64,000 nucleotides of DNA from Torymus aiolomorphi (GCA_036365515.1 CM070876.1:103792810-103856809), one strand, 5' to 3'. Numbered from the stretch's first letter, positions 11,002 through 24,084 are shown. Made by a program: numbers and translations. The notes: generated from the sequence alone by a model not told the origin.

Positions 11002-12032
11002 ACACTGGGGCCATACGGATTTTTTGGTTCAAAACCACCGAGAGGTGGCAATTCTCAACGGAATCTCAAAATTTTTGCTTAGGAACATTCGTTATCAAAT
11101 ATCGAAGAGCCCTACGAAGCCTGATTTTCCAAAAAATTAACCTATAAATCTAAGGAGTCATATAATCCTCTCACATCAACCAATCAATTCAATTTTTGAC
11201 CTGCAAATCCCAAAAATACGATAAATTTATGGGTGCATTGATTTTTGGATGCATGGGTTTATGAATGCATGGATTTATGGATGCATAGGTTCATGGGTGC
11301 ATGGATTTATGAGTGCATGGGTTTATGGGTGCATGGGTTTACGGGTGCATGGGATTATGGGTGCATGGGCTTACGGGTGCATGGGTTTACGGGTGCATGG
11401 GATTATGGGTGCATGGGCTTACGGGTGCAAGGGTTTATGGGTGCATGGATTTATGGATGCATGGGTTTATGGGTGCATGGATTTATAGATGCATGGGTTT
11501 ATGGGTGCATGGATTTATGAGTGCATGGGTTTATGGGTGCATGGGCTTACGGGTGCATGGGCTTATGGGTGCATGGGATTACGGGTGCAAGGGTTTATGG
11601 GTGCATGGATTTATGGATGCATGGGTTTATGGGTGCATGGATTTATGGATGCATGGGTTTATGAGTGCATGGATTTGTGGATGCATGGGTTTATGGGTGC
11701 ATGGGTTTACGAGTGCATGGGCTTATGGGTGCATGGGATTACGGGTGCAAGGGTTTATGGGTGCATGGATATATTGGTGCAAGCGTTTATGAATCAAGGT
11801 TAAGAGAGCATGTGTCAAGGACTTATAAATTGAAGTTTTATAGCATTTTTGGGAATCACAAGTGTAAATTTTGAGGTTATAGGTTATAAATTAGGTTTAT
11901 AGGTTCATATTTTCAAAATTAGGCTTCGCAGCGGTCTTTGGTATTTTGTCACAAAAGTTCCTGTTTTTAAATTTTCAAATTCGATTGAAAATTATGACCT
12001 CTAGGTGGTTTTGAACCTTTCGGCCCCAGTGT
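11002..12032. mobile_element. TIR element enclosing a minisatellite
   Basis: Inverted repeats of about 170-180 bp (11002-11175 and about 11850-12032) start with ACACTGGGGCC and share TTCAAAACCACC, CGAAGCCTGATTTT/CGAAGCCTAATTTT and AACCTATAAA. The ends resemble hAT-type termini, and the flanks GCGACGC/GCGACGG give a 7-bp near-duplication. The interior is almost entirely a 16-bp minisatellite. No transposase is encoded. Confidence 0.65.
11226..11800 (+). repeat. 16-bp minisatellite
   Basis: About 36 tandem units of GGGTGCATGGGTTTAT with substitutions (GGATGCAT, GATTTATG and TTACGGG variants). Because 16 is not a multiple of 3, long repetitive open frames appear in all three plus-strand frames; these are not genes. 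Confidence 0.95.
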
Positions 12033-12039
12033 GCGACGG

Positions 12040-13225
12040 CGCGGCGCACGGGAGAGCCAAGCGCCTACAGTATATAGGCATAGATATAGGGCTCAATGGC
12101 TGTCGCGAGTGCACGCGCACCGAGAGCACCGAATCTGCCCACTGTGAGACAGCGCCAACGCGCTGGCCAGTAAACGAAGGTCTGAAATCGATTTTTTCGA
12201 GGGAATGGCTGCATTATGGATATTTGCTAAAACACATCGCCTAAAAACGATAGTCAAAAATGCAGCCTCCAAAAACGCCGGCATCACCCCTAATTTGTCA
12301 AAAACCACTCCCGAAAACGGATTTTTGCTTATAACTAGCAAACTATAAGAGATAACGAATAAAGTCCCAAACAAAAGTTGTAAGGCGTGAAATTTTACAT
12401 AAGAATGACCTGTCACTTTTTTGCATTAGATAAAATTAAGCTTGAGAAAAGCACACAAAAGTTGCAAACAGCAAGCGGCCGAAGGAGAAGGGAGGCGGAA
12501 CGTACCGCGCGCGGTTGCCGCGTCGGCGGCATTGTTGTTATGTTAGCGTGCGCGTAGACTGAGTGTCTTTGCCGCTTGCGAGCCGTTTTTCAGTTTCTAG
12601 CGATTCTAGCTGGCCCAGGCGCCGCAAAATTTTTCGCTTCTGTCTCCCTTTATATACCGGCTGTTGCAATTGAATAAAGTAACCATCGTTTTTTTTAGAT
12701 TTTGATTCGTAGAATCTAAATTTCTAGTTTACAATTTATCAAAATGGCAGGAACTTTGATTTAAATGCATTTGTTTAAACAAAAACGCCATTTAAACAAA
12801 TAAAAACAATCTTTTGAGATCAGAATAATTTTTTTTTGAAAATTCAGGCAATTTTGAAATTAAAATGTTGCATTCAACATATATGAAAAACCAATATTCA
12901 AAGAGTTATAGATTTTTGAAATATTAATCTTCAGTATTTAAGAGATATTTAATAATAGTCACAAAATTAAACATCAAGTAAAAATTATTACGGTTACTTA
13001 TCATTTACCATCTAAAAAGAGATGTGCATGTTTAATATTACTTTATATCATAAATAATTATTCACATTAATATATGAGCAAATCTCCGGAACTCTTAACT
13101 TTTTGGGAACTCCAATGTTTGAGCACTGAGAAATGAGTTAAAGCTCAAAATGTTTGCCATTCAAAAAAAAAAAAAAGAAACAATTATAAATAAGGCTAAA
13201 GAATCTAGCTACGTACACAAAATTA
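12040..13225. other. No gene; GC-rich island near 12470-12660
   Basis: A GC-rich, CpG-containing stretch (about 12470-12660) is followed by CCCTTTATATACCGG, which could be a TATA-type core promoter or chance. The rest is AT-rich with no recognisable protein, RNA gene or repeat family. A (A)n run lies near 13165. Confidence 0.3.
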
Positions 13226-13228
13226 GAA

Positions 13229-13790
13229 AAAAGGTCGACATTCAGTCATTTTTAATGTTGTTCATGTCCTTTTCCAATCAATATATATATTTAATAGGAA
13301 CATGAACACACTTACGATCGTTGCACAATCTGTGTAGCTTGTTTGTTTGCCAAAACCTTTAATTTGAGCCCTGATAGGTTGATGTGCTGTGAAAATTAGC
13401 CCAAATATAAGATTTTTAATTTTCTAAATTTTTTAAGAAATTTTAGGGGGAAAAAGTTACTGACATTTGTCAATGCGTATTGATTAAATTTTCAAGGGGA
13501 AGACTAACATCCTTATCTATATCTATATCGTGTGCAAAGATATTCCCTAAATATAACTATTTGTAACTCGTAAAGGCAATTATTTTATAAACGTAAGTGT
13601 GCAGCGAACCACCACAAGTTTCCTATTTAAAAAATTAGTAATGCCAATGTGTAGCTAAAGCATAATTAGTCTGTCAACTGCTTTAGAGAGAGAAGAAAAA
13701 CAAGTTTTACTAATGTTTTTAATTGACATAATGAACATTTTTTCTACAAGATGCAATAGTTTCTTACAAACATGTATTATTATTATGTAA
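13229..13790 (+). repeat. Interspersed repeat R, uninterrupted copy
   Basis: Combines in one stretch the two pieces found separately at 1130-1300 and 3757-4088. The position GGGGGAAAAAGTTACTGAC (13446-13464) corresponds to the unoccupied target of the hAT-like element. R has no visible open frame. Confidence 0.8.
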
Positions 13791-13830
13791 ATAAAATAAT
13801 TTTCTATTTAAAGCCAAGTTATACTTTTAA

Positions 13831-14309
13831 CCCTTCCTGTAGGACCCACTTTGTTCAACATGCTGTAGAAATCTGAAATTAAATAATTTTTTAAATCTAC
13901 TTATTTAGTCGTGTTCTCTTATTCAAGGGGAAGCCCCTCTGGCCATTAAAATTAAATATTTTTGTTTTTTTTTCCATTTCGTTTAGTACATTAAAAAAGG
14001 GCTCGGCGATGAAACTTGGAATTTGACGGAAATTTGGATCTTGAATGGTTTATTTTAGAATAAAAAAATAGTTAATGGTTATTTTTTTTATTCTGAGTAG
14101 TGGATCTTGTTAATGAGACGACGTACTAAGAATTTATCACTATCCGAGTTCAATAAAATAATTCTATTGGCGGGTATGTGTTATATGGGTCCTCCAGGAC
14201 CCACCTTTGGAGAAAAAAAAGTCGATTGATCTTAGTTAAAGCCTCCACAATTACAGTATACAAAAAAAAGTCACTTTTTTCCCGGGAAAGGAGTCTCGGT
14301 ACGAAAGGG
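13831..14309. mobile_element. TTAA-flanked MITE (piggyBac-like)
   Basis: Begins CCCTTCCTGTAGG after TTAA (13827-13830) and ends CGTACGAAAGGG before TTAA (14310-14313). TTAA duplication and CCCT-type ends are characteristic of piggyBac-like elements. The interior is AT-rich with a small GGGTCCTCCAGGACCC hairpin (about 14188). There is no transposase frame, and the inverted terminal match is short. Confidence 0.5.
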
Positions 14310-14313
14310 TTAA

Positions 14314-14874
14314 AATATTATCTTTTCAGTCTAAATCTGTCTCTAGATTCAAAAACAATTTTTCTTTTTATGAAGACTCGATTCCTATTATCAGAAAAGC
14401 ATTTATTTTTCAACGCCCACGATTTTCCTCTCAATATTCGTAATTAATAGAAGATAATAAAAAAATGTTCCTTTTGAGAATAGAATGAATTATCAGTATT
14501 TATGACGAAATTTATTAACTTTTTAATAAATTTCGTCATAATTTATTAATATTTACATTATATGTATCTTAAGTTTTATTAAAAACAAATGAATCTGAAC
14601 GATGACAAAGTAGATATGTAAGTTATTTACGTATTTGAAATTCCGAACGTTCATAATGAACGAAATATTAATTTATACTTTCTAATTTTGGTTGGAATTA
14701 ATCGAAGTGATTTTATTGGTGACTACAATAGTGACAAGTGAAGAGATACAACTATTATCATTTTTTAAATATATTAAATAGTCAACTTCTGCTAAATCTG
14801 AAAATAGCAAAAATCTTTCGTTCACTATAAACGTTCGAAACTTCAAGAACCTAGTTATTTTTACTGTTAGATAT
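14314..14874. other. No gene; two hairpins
   Basis: AT-rich. A perfect hairpin lies at 14501-14535 (ACGAAATTTATTAA and its complement, loop of about 4). A second inverted pair (14637-14662 and 14819-14845, words GAACGTTCATAATGAACG/CGTTCACTATAAACGTTC) bounds about 200 bp and may be a small foldback. Nothing coding. Confidence 0.4.
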
Positions 14875-17800
14875 ATAAAAAAATTCCAGCAATAAAAAGT
14901 TTGGAAATACCAAATACCGCGGAGAGAAAATTTTTTCACATTCACGACCCCTATATAGACGGCTGTATGGGAGTTTCCGAGAAATCGATATGGTTCCTAA
15001 TTCTTTTATGGTAGTTTGTATGCTCAAAATATAATGCCAGCAATAAAAAGCTTGGAAATACCAAACGACGCGGAGAGAGAATTTTTTCACAGTCACGACC
15101 CCTATATAATCAGCCGTTTGGGGGTTTTCCGGTGAGTGGATTTGCTTCGCAATTTTTTTACGAGTAGTTTGTGGGCTCAAAATAATTCCAGCAATAAAAA
15201 GTTTGGAAATGCCAAACGCCACTGAGAGAAAATTTTTTTTCCGTTACGACCCATATATAACCTGCTGTTTGGGGGTTTTCCAGGGAGTCGATTTAGTTCG
15301 TAATTTTTTTACATGGAGTTTTTATGTTCAAAATGTAATTCCAGCTTTAAAAAGATTGGAAATGCCAGACGCCGCGTAGTAAGAATTTTTTTCCGTCACG
15401 AACCCTAAATAATCAGCTGTTTGGGGGATTTCCGGGGAGTCGATTTAGTTCGTAATTTTTTTACATGTTGTTTTTATGCTCAAAAAGTAATTTCAGCTTT
15501 AAAAAGTTTGGAAATGCCAGTCACCAAGGAGTGAGAATTTTTTTTTCCGTCACGATCCCTATATAATCAGCTGTTTGGGGGTTTTCCGGGAAGTTGATTT
15601 GGTTCGTAATTTTTTTACGAGTAGTTTGTGTACTCAAAATAATTCGAGCAATAAAAGTTAAACGCCGCTGAGAGAGAATTTTTTTCCGTCACGATCCCTA
15701 TATAATCAGCTGTTTGGGGATTTTCCGGGCCGTTGATTTGGTTCGTAATTTTTTTACAGGTACATTTTATACTCGAAAAGTAATTCCGGCTTTGAAAAGT
15801 TTGGAAATGCCAGAGGCCGCATAGTAAGAATTTTTTTTCCGTCACGACCCCTAAATAATGAGCTGTTTGGGGGATTTCCGTGGAGTCGATTTAGTTCGTC
15901 ATTTTTTTACAAGTAGTTTGTGGGCTCATAAAATAATTCCAGCAATAAAAGGTTTGGAAATGCTAATCACCACTGAGAGAGAATTTTTTTTCCGTTACGG
16001 CCCCTGTATAATCTGCTGTTTGGGGGATTTCCGGGGAGTCGATTTAGATCGTAATTTTTTTACATGGTGTTTTTATGCTCAAAAAGTAATTCCAGCTTTA
16101 AAAAGTTTGGAAATGCCAGTCACCGAGGAGTAGAATTTTTTTTTCCGTCACGATCCCTATATAATCAGGTGTTTGGGGATGTTCCGGGCCGTCGATTTGG
16201 TTCGCAATTTTTTTACAGGTACATTTGATACTCAAAAAGAAATTCCTGCTTTAAAAAGTTTGGAAATGCCAAACGCCGCGGAGAGCGAATTTTGTTTTCG
16301 TCACGAATCCTATATAATCAGCCGTTTGGGGGTTTTCCGGTGAGTTGATTTGGTTCGTACTTTTTTCCAGCCAGTGTTTTTGTTCAAGAAGTAATTCCTG
16401 CTTTAAAAAGTTTGGAAATGCCAGACGCCGCGGAGAAAGGATTTTGTTTCCGTCACGAATCCTATATAATCAGCCGTTTGGGGGTTTCCCGGTGAGTGGA
16501 TTTGCTTCGCAATTTTTTTACGAGTAGTTTGTGGGCTCATAAAATAATTCCAGCAATAAAAAGTTTGGAAATGCTAAACGCCACTGAGAGAAAATTTTTT
16601 TTCCGTTACGACCCATATATAACCTGCTGTTTGGGGGATTTCCGGGGAGTCGATTTAGATCGTAATTTTTTTACATGGAGTTTTTATGTTCAAAATGTAA
16701 TTCCAGCTTTAAAAAGATTGGAAATGCCAGACGCCGCGTAGTAAGAATTTTTTTCCGTCACGAACCCTAAATAATCAGCTGTTTGGGGGATTTCCGGGGA
16801 GTCGATTTAGTTCGTAATTTTTTTACATGTTGTTTTTATGCTCAAAAAGTAATTTCAGCTTTAAAAAGTTTGGAAATGCCAGTCACCAAGGAGTGAGAAT
16901 TTTTTTTTCCGTCACGATCCCTATATAATCAGCTGTTTGGGGGTTTTCCGGGAAGTTGATTTGGTTCGTAATTTTTTTACGAGTAGTTTGTGTACTCAAA
17001 ATAATTCGAGCAATAAAAGTTAAACGCCGCTGAGAGAGAATTTTTTTCCGTCACGATCCCTATATAATCAGCTGTTTGGGGATTTTCCGGGCCGTTGATT
17101 TGGTTCGTAATTTTTTTACAGGTACATTTTATACTCGAAAAGTAATTCCGGCTTTGAAAAGTTTGGAAATGCCAGAGGCCGCATAGTAAGAATTTTTTTT
17201 TCCGTCACGACCCCTAAATAATGAGCTGTTTGGGGGATTTCCGTGGAGTCGATTTAGTTCGTCATTTTTTTACAAGTAGTTTGTGGGCTCATAAAATAAT
17301 TCCAGCAATAAAAGGTTTGGAAATGCTAATCACCACTGAGAGAGAATTTTTTCTCCGTTACGGCCCCTGTATAATCTGCTGTTTGGGGGATTTCCGGGGA
17401 GTCGATTTAGATCGTAATTTTTTTACATGGTGTTTTTATGCTCAAAAAGTAATTCCAGCTTTAAAAAGTTTGGAAATGCCAGTCACCGAGGAGTGAGAAT
17501 TTTTTTTTCCGTCACGATCCCTATATAATCAGGTGTTTGGGGATGTTCCGGGCCGTCGATTTGGTTCGCAATTTTTTTACAGGTACATTTGATACTCAAA
17601 AAGAAATTCCTGCTTTAAAAAGTTTGGAAATGCCAAACGCCGCGGAGAGCGAATTGTTTTCGTCACGAATCCTATATAATCAGCCGTTTGGGGGTTTTCC
17701 GGTGAGTTGATTTGGTTCGTACTTTTTTCCAGCCAGTGTTTTTGTTCAAGAAGTAATTCCTGCTTTAAAAAGTTTGGAAATGCCAGAGGCCGCGGAGAAA

Positions 17801-20800
17801 GGATTTTGTTTCCGTCACGAATCCTATATAATCAGCCGTTTGGGGATTTTCCTGTGAGTGGATTTGCTTCGCAATTTTTTTACGAGTAGTTTGTAGGCTC
17901 ATAAAATAATTCCAGCAATGAAAAGTTTAGAAATGCCAAACGCCACTGAGATAAAATTTTTATTTCCGTTACAACCCTTATATAATCTGCTGTTTGGGTG
18001 TTTTCCAGGGAGTCGATTTAGTTCGTAATTTCTTTACATGGAGTTTTTATGCTCAGAAAGTAATTCCAGCTTTAAAAAGTTTGGAAATGCCAAACGCCGT
18101 GGAGAGAGAATTTTGTTTTCGTCACGAATCCTATATAATCTGCCGTTTGGGGGTTTTCCGGTGAGTTGATTTGGTTCGTACTTATTTCCAGCCAGTTTTT
18201 TGTTCAAAAAGTAATTCCTGCTTTAAAATTTTGGAAATGTCAAACGCCGCTGAGAGAGAATTTTTTGCCGACACGACCTCTATGTAATAAGCTTTTTGGG
18301 GGTTTCCGGGCAATCGTTTTGGTTCGTAATTATTTTACAGATAGTTTTTATGCTCAAAAAGTAATTCCTCCATTAAAAAGTCTGGAAATACCAGACACCG
18401 CGGTGTGAGAATTTTTTTTCCGTCACGTCCCCCACATAATCAGCTGTTTGGGGGTTTTCCAGGGAGTCGAGTTGATTCGTAATTTTTTTACAGGTAAATT
18501 TTATGCTCGAAAAGTAATTCCGGCTTTGGAAAGTTTGGAAATGCCAAACGCCGCTGAGAGAGAATTTTGTTTCCGTCACGAATCCTATATAATCAGCCGT
18601 TTGGGGATTTTCCGGTGAGTGGATTTGCTTCGCAATTTTTCTACGAGTAGTTTGTGGGCTCATAAAATAATTCCAGCAATAAAAAGTTTGGAAATGCCAG
18701 TCACCGCGTAGTAATCATTTTTTTTCCGTCATGACCTCTATATAATCTGCTGTTTGGGGGTTTTCCGGGGACTTGGTTTAGTTCGTAATTCTTTTACATG
18801 GAGTTTCTATGCTCAGAAGGTAATTTCAGCTTTAAAAAGTTTGGAAATGCCAGACACCGAGGAGTGACAATTTTTTTTCGGTCACCACCACTATATAATC
18901 AGCTGTTTGCGGGTTTTACGGGGAGTTGATATGGTTCGCAATTACTTTACGGGTAGTTTCTATGCTCACAAAATAATTACAGCAATAAGAAATTTGGAAA
19001 TACCAGACACCGAGGGGTGAGATTTTATTTTCCGTCTCGACGCCTATATCATCGGCTGTTTGGGGTTTTCCGGGGAGTCGCTTTGGTTCGTAATTCTTTT
19101 GCCAGTACCTTTATGCTCAAAAAGTAATTCCGGCCTTAAAAAGTTTAGAAATACCAGAAGCCGCGGAGTGAGAATTTTTTTCTGTCACGACTCCTATACA
19201 ATTAGCTGTTTGCAGGTTTTGCTGAGAGTTGATTTAGTTCGTAATTTTTTTTCGAGTAGTTTGTGTGCTCATAAAATAATTCCAGCAATAAGAAGTTTGG
19301 AAATGCCAAATGCCGCCGAGAGTGAATTTTTTTTCTGTCACGACTCCTATATAATCAGCTGTTTGGGCGTTTTCCCGGGAGTCGATGTAGTTCGTAATTT
19401 TTTTACATGGACTTTTTATCCTCAAAAAGTAATTCCAGCTTTAAAAAGTTTGGAAATGCCAGACGCCGCGTAGTAAGTATTCTTTTTCCGTCGCGACCCC
19501 TATATAATCAGCTGTTTGGGGGTTTTCCGGGGAATCAGATTTGTTCATAATTTTTCTACGGGTAGTTTGTATGCTCATAAAATAATTTCAGCAATAAAAA
19601 GTGTGGAAATGCCAAACGCCGCTGAGAGAGAATTTTTTTCTCGTCGCGACCCCTATGTAGCTGATTATATGATCAGCTGTTTGGGGGTTTTCCGGGGAGT
19701 CGATTTGGTTCGTAATTTTTTTACGAGTAGTCTGTGTGCTCATAAAATAATTGCAACAATAAAATGTTTGGAAATGCGAAACGCCGCTGAGAGAATTTTT
19801 TTTGGGTCACGATCCCTATGTAGCTTACAATATAATAGCTGTTTGGCGATTTTCCGGGGAGTCGATTTGGTTCGTAATATTTGTATGCGTTGTTTCTCTG
19901 CTCATAAAAGAATTCCAGTAATAAAAAGTTAGGAAATGCCAAACGCCGCAGAGGGAGAATTTTTTATCGGTCACGACCCCTATATAGCTGATTATATAAT
20001 AAGCTGTTTGGGGGTTTTCTCGGGAGTCGATTTGGTTCGTAATGTTTTTACGGGTAATTTGTATGCTCATAAAATAATTTCAGTAATAAGAAGTTTGGAA
20101 ATACCAGACACCGAGGAGTGAGAATTTATTTTGCGTCTCGACCCTTATATAATCAAATGTTTGGGGGTTTCCCAGGTAGTCGATTTGGTTTGTAATTTTT
20201 TTACAGGCAGTTTTTATGCTCAAAAAGTAATTCTGGCTTTAAAAAGTTTGGAAATGCTAGACGCCGCGGACTGGGAATTTTGGTTCCGACACGACCCCTA
20301 TTTAATCAGCTGTTTTGCGGTTTTCCGGGGTGTTGATTTGGTTTGTAATTTTTTTATGTCTAGTTTGTGTGCTCATAAAATAATTCGAGCAATAAAAGTT
20401 TAGAAATGTTAAACGCCGCTGAGAGAGAATTTTTTTCAGTCACAACCTCTATATAATAAGCTGTTTGGGGGTTTCCGGGAAGTCGATTTGGTTCATAATT
20501 ATTTGACAGATAGCTTTTATGCTCAAAAAGTAATTCCTGCTTCAAAAAGTTGGGAAATGTCAGACGCCGCGGTGTGAGAATTTTTTTTCCGTCACGGCCC
20601 CCATATAATCAGCTGTTTGGGGGTTTTCCGGGGAGTCGATTTGGTTCGTAATTTTTTTACACGCAGTTTTATGCTCAAAAAGTAATTCTGGCTTTAAAAA
20701 CTTTGGAAATGCTAGACGCCGTCGACTGGGAATTTTGGTTCCGTCACGACCCCTATTTAATCAGCTGTTTGGCGGTTTTCCGGGGTGTTGATTTGGTTCG

Positions 20801-22008
20801 TAATTTGTTTACGTCTAGTTTGTGTGCTCATGAAATAATTCCAACAATAAAAAGTTCGGAAATGCCAAACGTCACTGAGAGAGAATTTTTTCCAGCCACG
20901 ACCCCTATATAGCTGATTATATAATCAGCTGTTTGGGGGTTACCCGGGGAGTCGATTGGGAACGTAATTTTTTTACGAGTAGTCTGTGTACTCATAAAAT
21001 AATTGCAACAATAAAATTTTTGGAAATGCCAAACGACGCTGAGAGAGAATTTTTTTTGGGTCACGATCCCTATGTAGCTTACAATATAATAACTGTCTGG
21101 CGGTTTTCCGGGGAGTCGATTTGGTTCGTAATATTTCTACAAGTTGTGTGCTCGTAAAATAATGCCAGTAATAAAAAGTTTGGAAATGCCAAACGCCGCT
21201 GAGAGAGCATTTTTTCGGTCGTGACCCCTATATAACTGATTATATAATAAGCTGTTTGGGGTTTTTGCGGGGAGTCGATTTGGTTCGCAATTTTTTTACG
21301 AGTAGTTTGTGTGCTCATAAAATAATACCAGCAATAGAAAGTTTGGAAATGCCAAACGCCGCTAAGAGAGAATTTTTTTTCGTCACGACCCATATATAAT
21401 CAGCTGTTTGTGGGTTTTCTGGGAGTCGTTTTGGTTCATAATTTTTTTACAGCGAGTTTTTATGCTCAAGAAGTAATTCCGTCTTTAAAAAGTTTGGAAA
21501 TGCTGGACTCCGCTGAGTGGGAATTTTTTTCTGTCACGACCCGTATATAATTTGCTGTTTGGGGATTTTCCGGGGAGTCGATTTAGTTCGTAATTTTTTT
21601 ACGAACAGTTTGTGTGCTCATAAAATAATTCCAGCAATAAAAAGTTTGCAAATACCAAACGCCGCTGAGAGAGCATTTTTTTCGGTCACGACCCCTATAT
21701 AGTTGATTATATAAACAGCTGTTTGGCGGTTTTCCGGGGAGTCGATTTGGTTCGTAATTTTTTTACGAGTAGCGTATGTACTCATAAAATGATTCCAGCA
21801 ATAAAAAGTTTGGAAATGCCAAACGCCGCTGAGAGAATTTTTTTTTGGTCACGACCCCTGTATAGCTGATTATATAATCAGCTGTTTGGGGTATTTCCGG
21901 GGAGTCGATTTGATTCGTATTTTTTTTACAGGGGGTTTTTAGCCTCAAAAAGTAATTCCAGCTTTAAAAAGTTTGGAAATGCCAAACCTCGGAATGAGAT
22001 AATTTTTT
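14875..22008 (+). repeat. Main satellite array (about 47 monomers)
   Basis: Tandem units of about 139-154 bp. Plus-strand landmarks are CCGTCACGACCCCTATATAA, CAGCTGTTTGGGGGTTTTCC, GAGTCGATTTGGTTCG, TAATTTTTTTAC, AATAATTCCAGCAATAAAAA and GTTTGGAAATGCCA. Two monomer classes alternate irregularly: one with GTAGTTTGTGTGCTCATAAAA plus GCAATAAAAAG, another with GTTTTTATGCTCAAAAAGTAA plus GCTTTAAAAAG. Some right-hand monomers have an extra GCTGATTATATAATCAGC palindrome. The many short open frames across the array are translations of the repeat. Confidence 0.95.
15240..17990 (+). repeat. Higher-order duplication inside the satellite (about 1.36 kb x 2)
   Basis: The block from about 15240 to 16600 recurs at about 16603 to 17965 with an offset of about 1362 bp, roughly nine monomers, and near identity. 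For example, the variants GACGCCGCGTAGTAAG (15368 and 16730) and GAGCTGTTTGGGGGATTTCCG (15859 and 17222) keep that spacing. This indicates recent unequal exchange. Confidence 0.85.
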
Positions 22009-22460
22009 TCTCTTAGGTCATATTAAGGGCTTAGGTCAAAGTTGACCAAGATGTTGAGTTCTGTCACCTACCATTTTCATAATAGTAGCAGATACAAATT
22101 TTGTTATTTAATTTTATCAAATTTTAAAAGCTCTGAACACAGTCATATGGTCAGCTCTTTGCAAGTAACCATTGCTGCTTGTTTTTTTGATGATTGAAAA
22201 GGCATGGCAAATAATTCTCCGTATCTTCTTAATACATACTGGGTTCTGAGCTGGACAAGTTTCCCATCTACACACAATTTTATTTGGGTATACGCCAGCT
22301 GTCAATGCTGCTTTTAAGACAGCTCAGTTTTCAAAATTTAAATTTTAATTTCTGATATCACTTGATCCTCTAGCTTTTACAAAACTGGAACTCAAAGTTG
22401 ACTAAAAAGTTTAGTTTTCATGCCAACTACAATTTCCATAACAGCAGCTCATACAAAGTT
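22009..22460 (-). pseudogene. Exon-like fragments, unknown gene
   Basis: On the minus strand 22117-22308 reads through 63 residues with LTAGVYPNKIVCRW and a CPAQNPVC pair. Two short paralogous segments flank it (about 22030-22100 and 22390-22460), which share CAAAGTTGAC and a similar AATAGCAGC-type pattern and could encode FVSATIMKM-like peptides. The pattern resembles repeated or decayed exons of one gene. I do not recognise the family; no full frame or convincing splice sites were found. Confidence 0.3.
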
Positions 22461-23269
22461 TTTTCACAAAATACTCATCCATTTACTCTCGTATTTTGCC
22501 AATGTTTAATATATTACATTATCAATTTCAGTTTCCAAATATGAGCTTTCACGCATTTTTTATATATCCAATAAAATAAAATTATAATTGTGGACTCCTG
22601 TTAGTACTATAGTACTATTAACTTCACTAATTTTCTATTTCTAATAATTTTGATAAAGCTTAAAACTACAATACTTACATTATGTATCTGTGCAGGTTCT
22701 AATTATTTTCTAGTATTCTAGTGTATAGTACTAATATGACTTCCAACTAGATAGATGATCTCTTCTATTAAAAGAACAATTTTTTTATTTTATTTTGAAA
22801 AACTAATTTTTAAAAACTTGTATTCTAATTATACTAATTCTTTCATTTTCATAATACTTTTTTCACACTTTCTGTACAATACCGTGTAAAACATCTTAGT
22901 TGTACCTTCCTAACGGCTTTTGTCACACTTTGAGAATCTAATGAATGTATATCACATTGGAGAATGAAATCAGGATGAGGATATTTCTACATTATTTTCT
23001 TGTAGATGACACTTGTAGATTTCCATTTCTTCAGGCAGTATATTTCTCGATATTCTTTTATAGTAGATATAACTTCTTCAAATTATTATTGATTGAAACT
23101 ACTTAAATTAATAACCCCCGCATAATCTTGTAAATTAAAAAAATCACAACCAGTTTATGAACTAAGAATCACTAAGAATAAAAGCTTTCTTGACATTCTT
23201 GTATGGAAAAAACTTTTTGATATAAATACTTGAGCATGATGTACTTCTAAAATAAAATCTGAGTAAATC

Positions 23270-23455
23270 TTACATCTCACTATTTCCGAGTTTTAATAAC
23301 GCTAATTTACCTTTAGACATCATAGGGCCAGTAAAGCATCGATAACTAAAACACCATAAAGTAGAACAAGGCTCTGCTAGAGGAATATCTGCAACAGTAT
23401 TTCGTTTTGTCTTTACTACAGGAGGTTGCGTGCTTTTACAGACTTGAAGATTCAT
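23270..23455 (-). pseudogene. Exon-like fragment, copy 1
   Basis: A 61-residue minus-strand frame with VCKSTQPPVV, IPLAEPCSTLWCF and CFTGPMMSKGKLALLKLG. It is followed by GATGTAAGAT, a good match to a 5' splice site. A diverged copy lies about 800 bp upstream in the minus sense (24085-24262), so this may be one of two duplicated exons of an unidentified gene. There is no upstream acceptor with a good pyrimidine tract. Function unknown. Confidence 0.35.
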
Positions 23456-24084
23456 AAATTTCTAGTGTTTGTTTTTTTGTTAATATCTTCTTTTATGTTA
23501 ATATCGTTGTAATTCTTGTATAGATATAACTTTTTGAAATTATTATCTAAATCTTGTGTAGAAAAATATTTACAGATAACTTCTCTGAATCATGTTGATG
23601 TTTATTACATAAATATCCACAGCAGTGTTTTGTAAATATCGCAAACATGCGTTATACTGCATATTTTTATCATACTGTACAGTCCATTTGAAATTCAAAA
23701 TTTCCTTGTAAAACAAAAGCTGTCGAGATGTTCACTGATAACAACTAACTTAAACCACAAACAATTAAATTTATCTATGAAAATAACATACAATCTAAAC
23801 AGGTTGCTAATATCTATGCGTGTTCTTTTCTCAAAATAATGAACCATCACTTAATGTCACTACTTTATGTCACTATTATTAAAATTCGTGGTAATCCATT
23901 CTTTGAAGCATTGATATGCAATGAACTTCATCAATTTTTAGTGTGTTTTTATGTTAATATCTTTTTTAAGCAGTATTTGAACTTTAAGCAAAACATGAAA
24001 TGAGGTCTGAATTTGTAAGAATCTGAAATGTAATGTAAATTAAACAATACTTGAGCATGATGCACTTTCAATAATCTGAGTAAA

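Noticed and set aside
11245..11803. Long repetitive frames with MHGFMGAW-like units in three plus frames
   Set aside because: Direct consequence of the 16-bp minisatellite, whose length is not a multiple of three.
14875..22008. Many 60-140 residue open frames with similar proteins
   Set aside because: They recur with the satellite period, occur on both strands and change with monomer variants; they are translations of the repeat.
14875..22008. Hammerhead-like CTGATTATATAGG and GACGGAAA words on the minus strand of the satellite
   Set aside because: The required CTGANGA core is not present and no set of three stems can be formed.
14875..22008. CENP-B box in the satellite
   Set aside because: No match to the TTCGTTGGAARCGGGA core; TTCGTAATTTTTTT is not similar enough.
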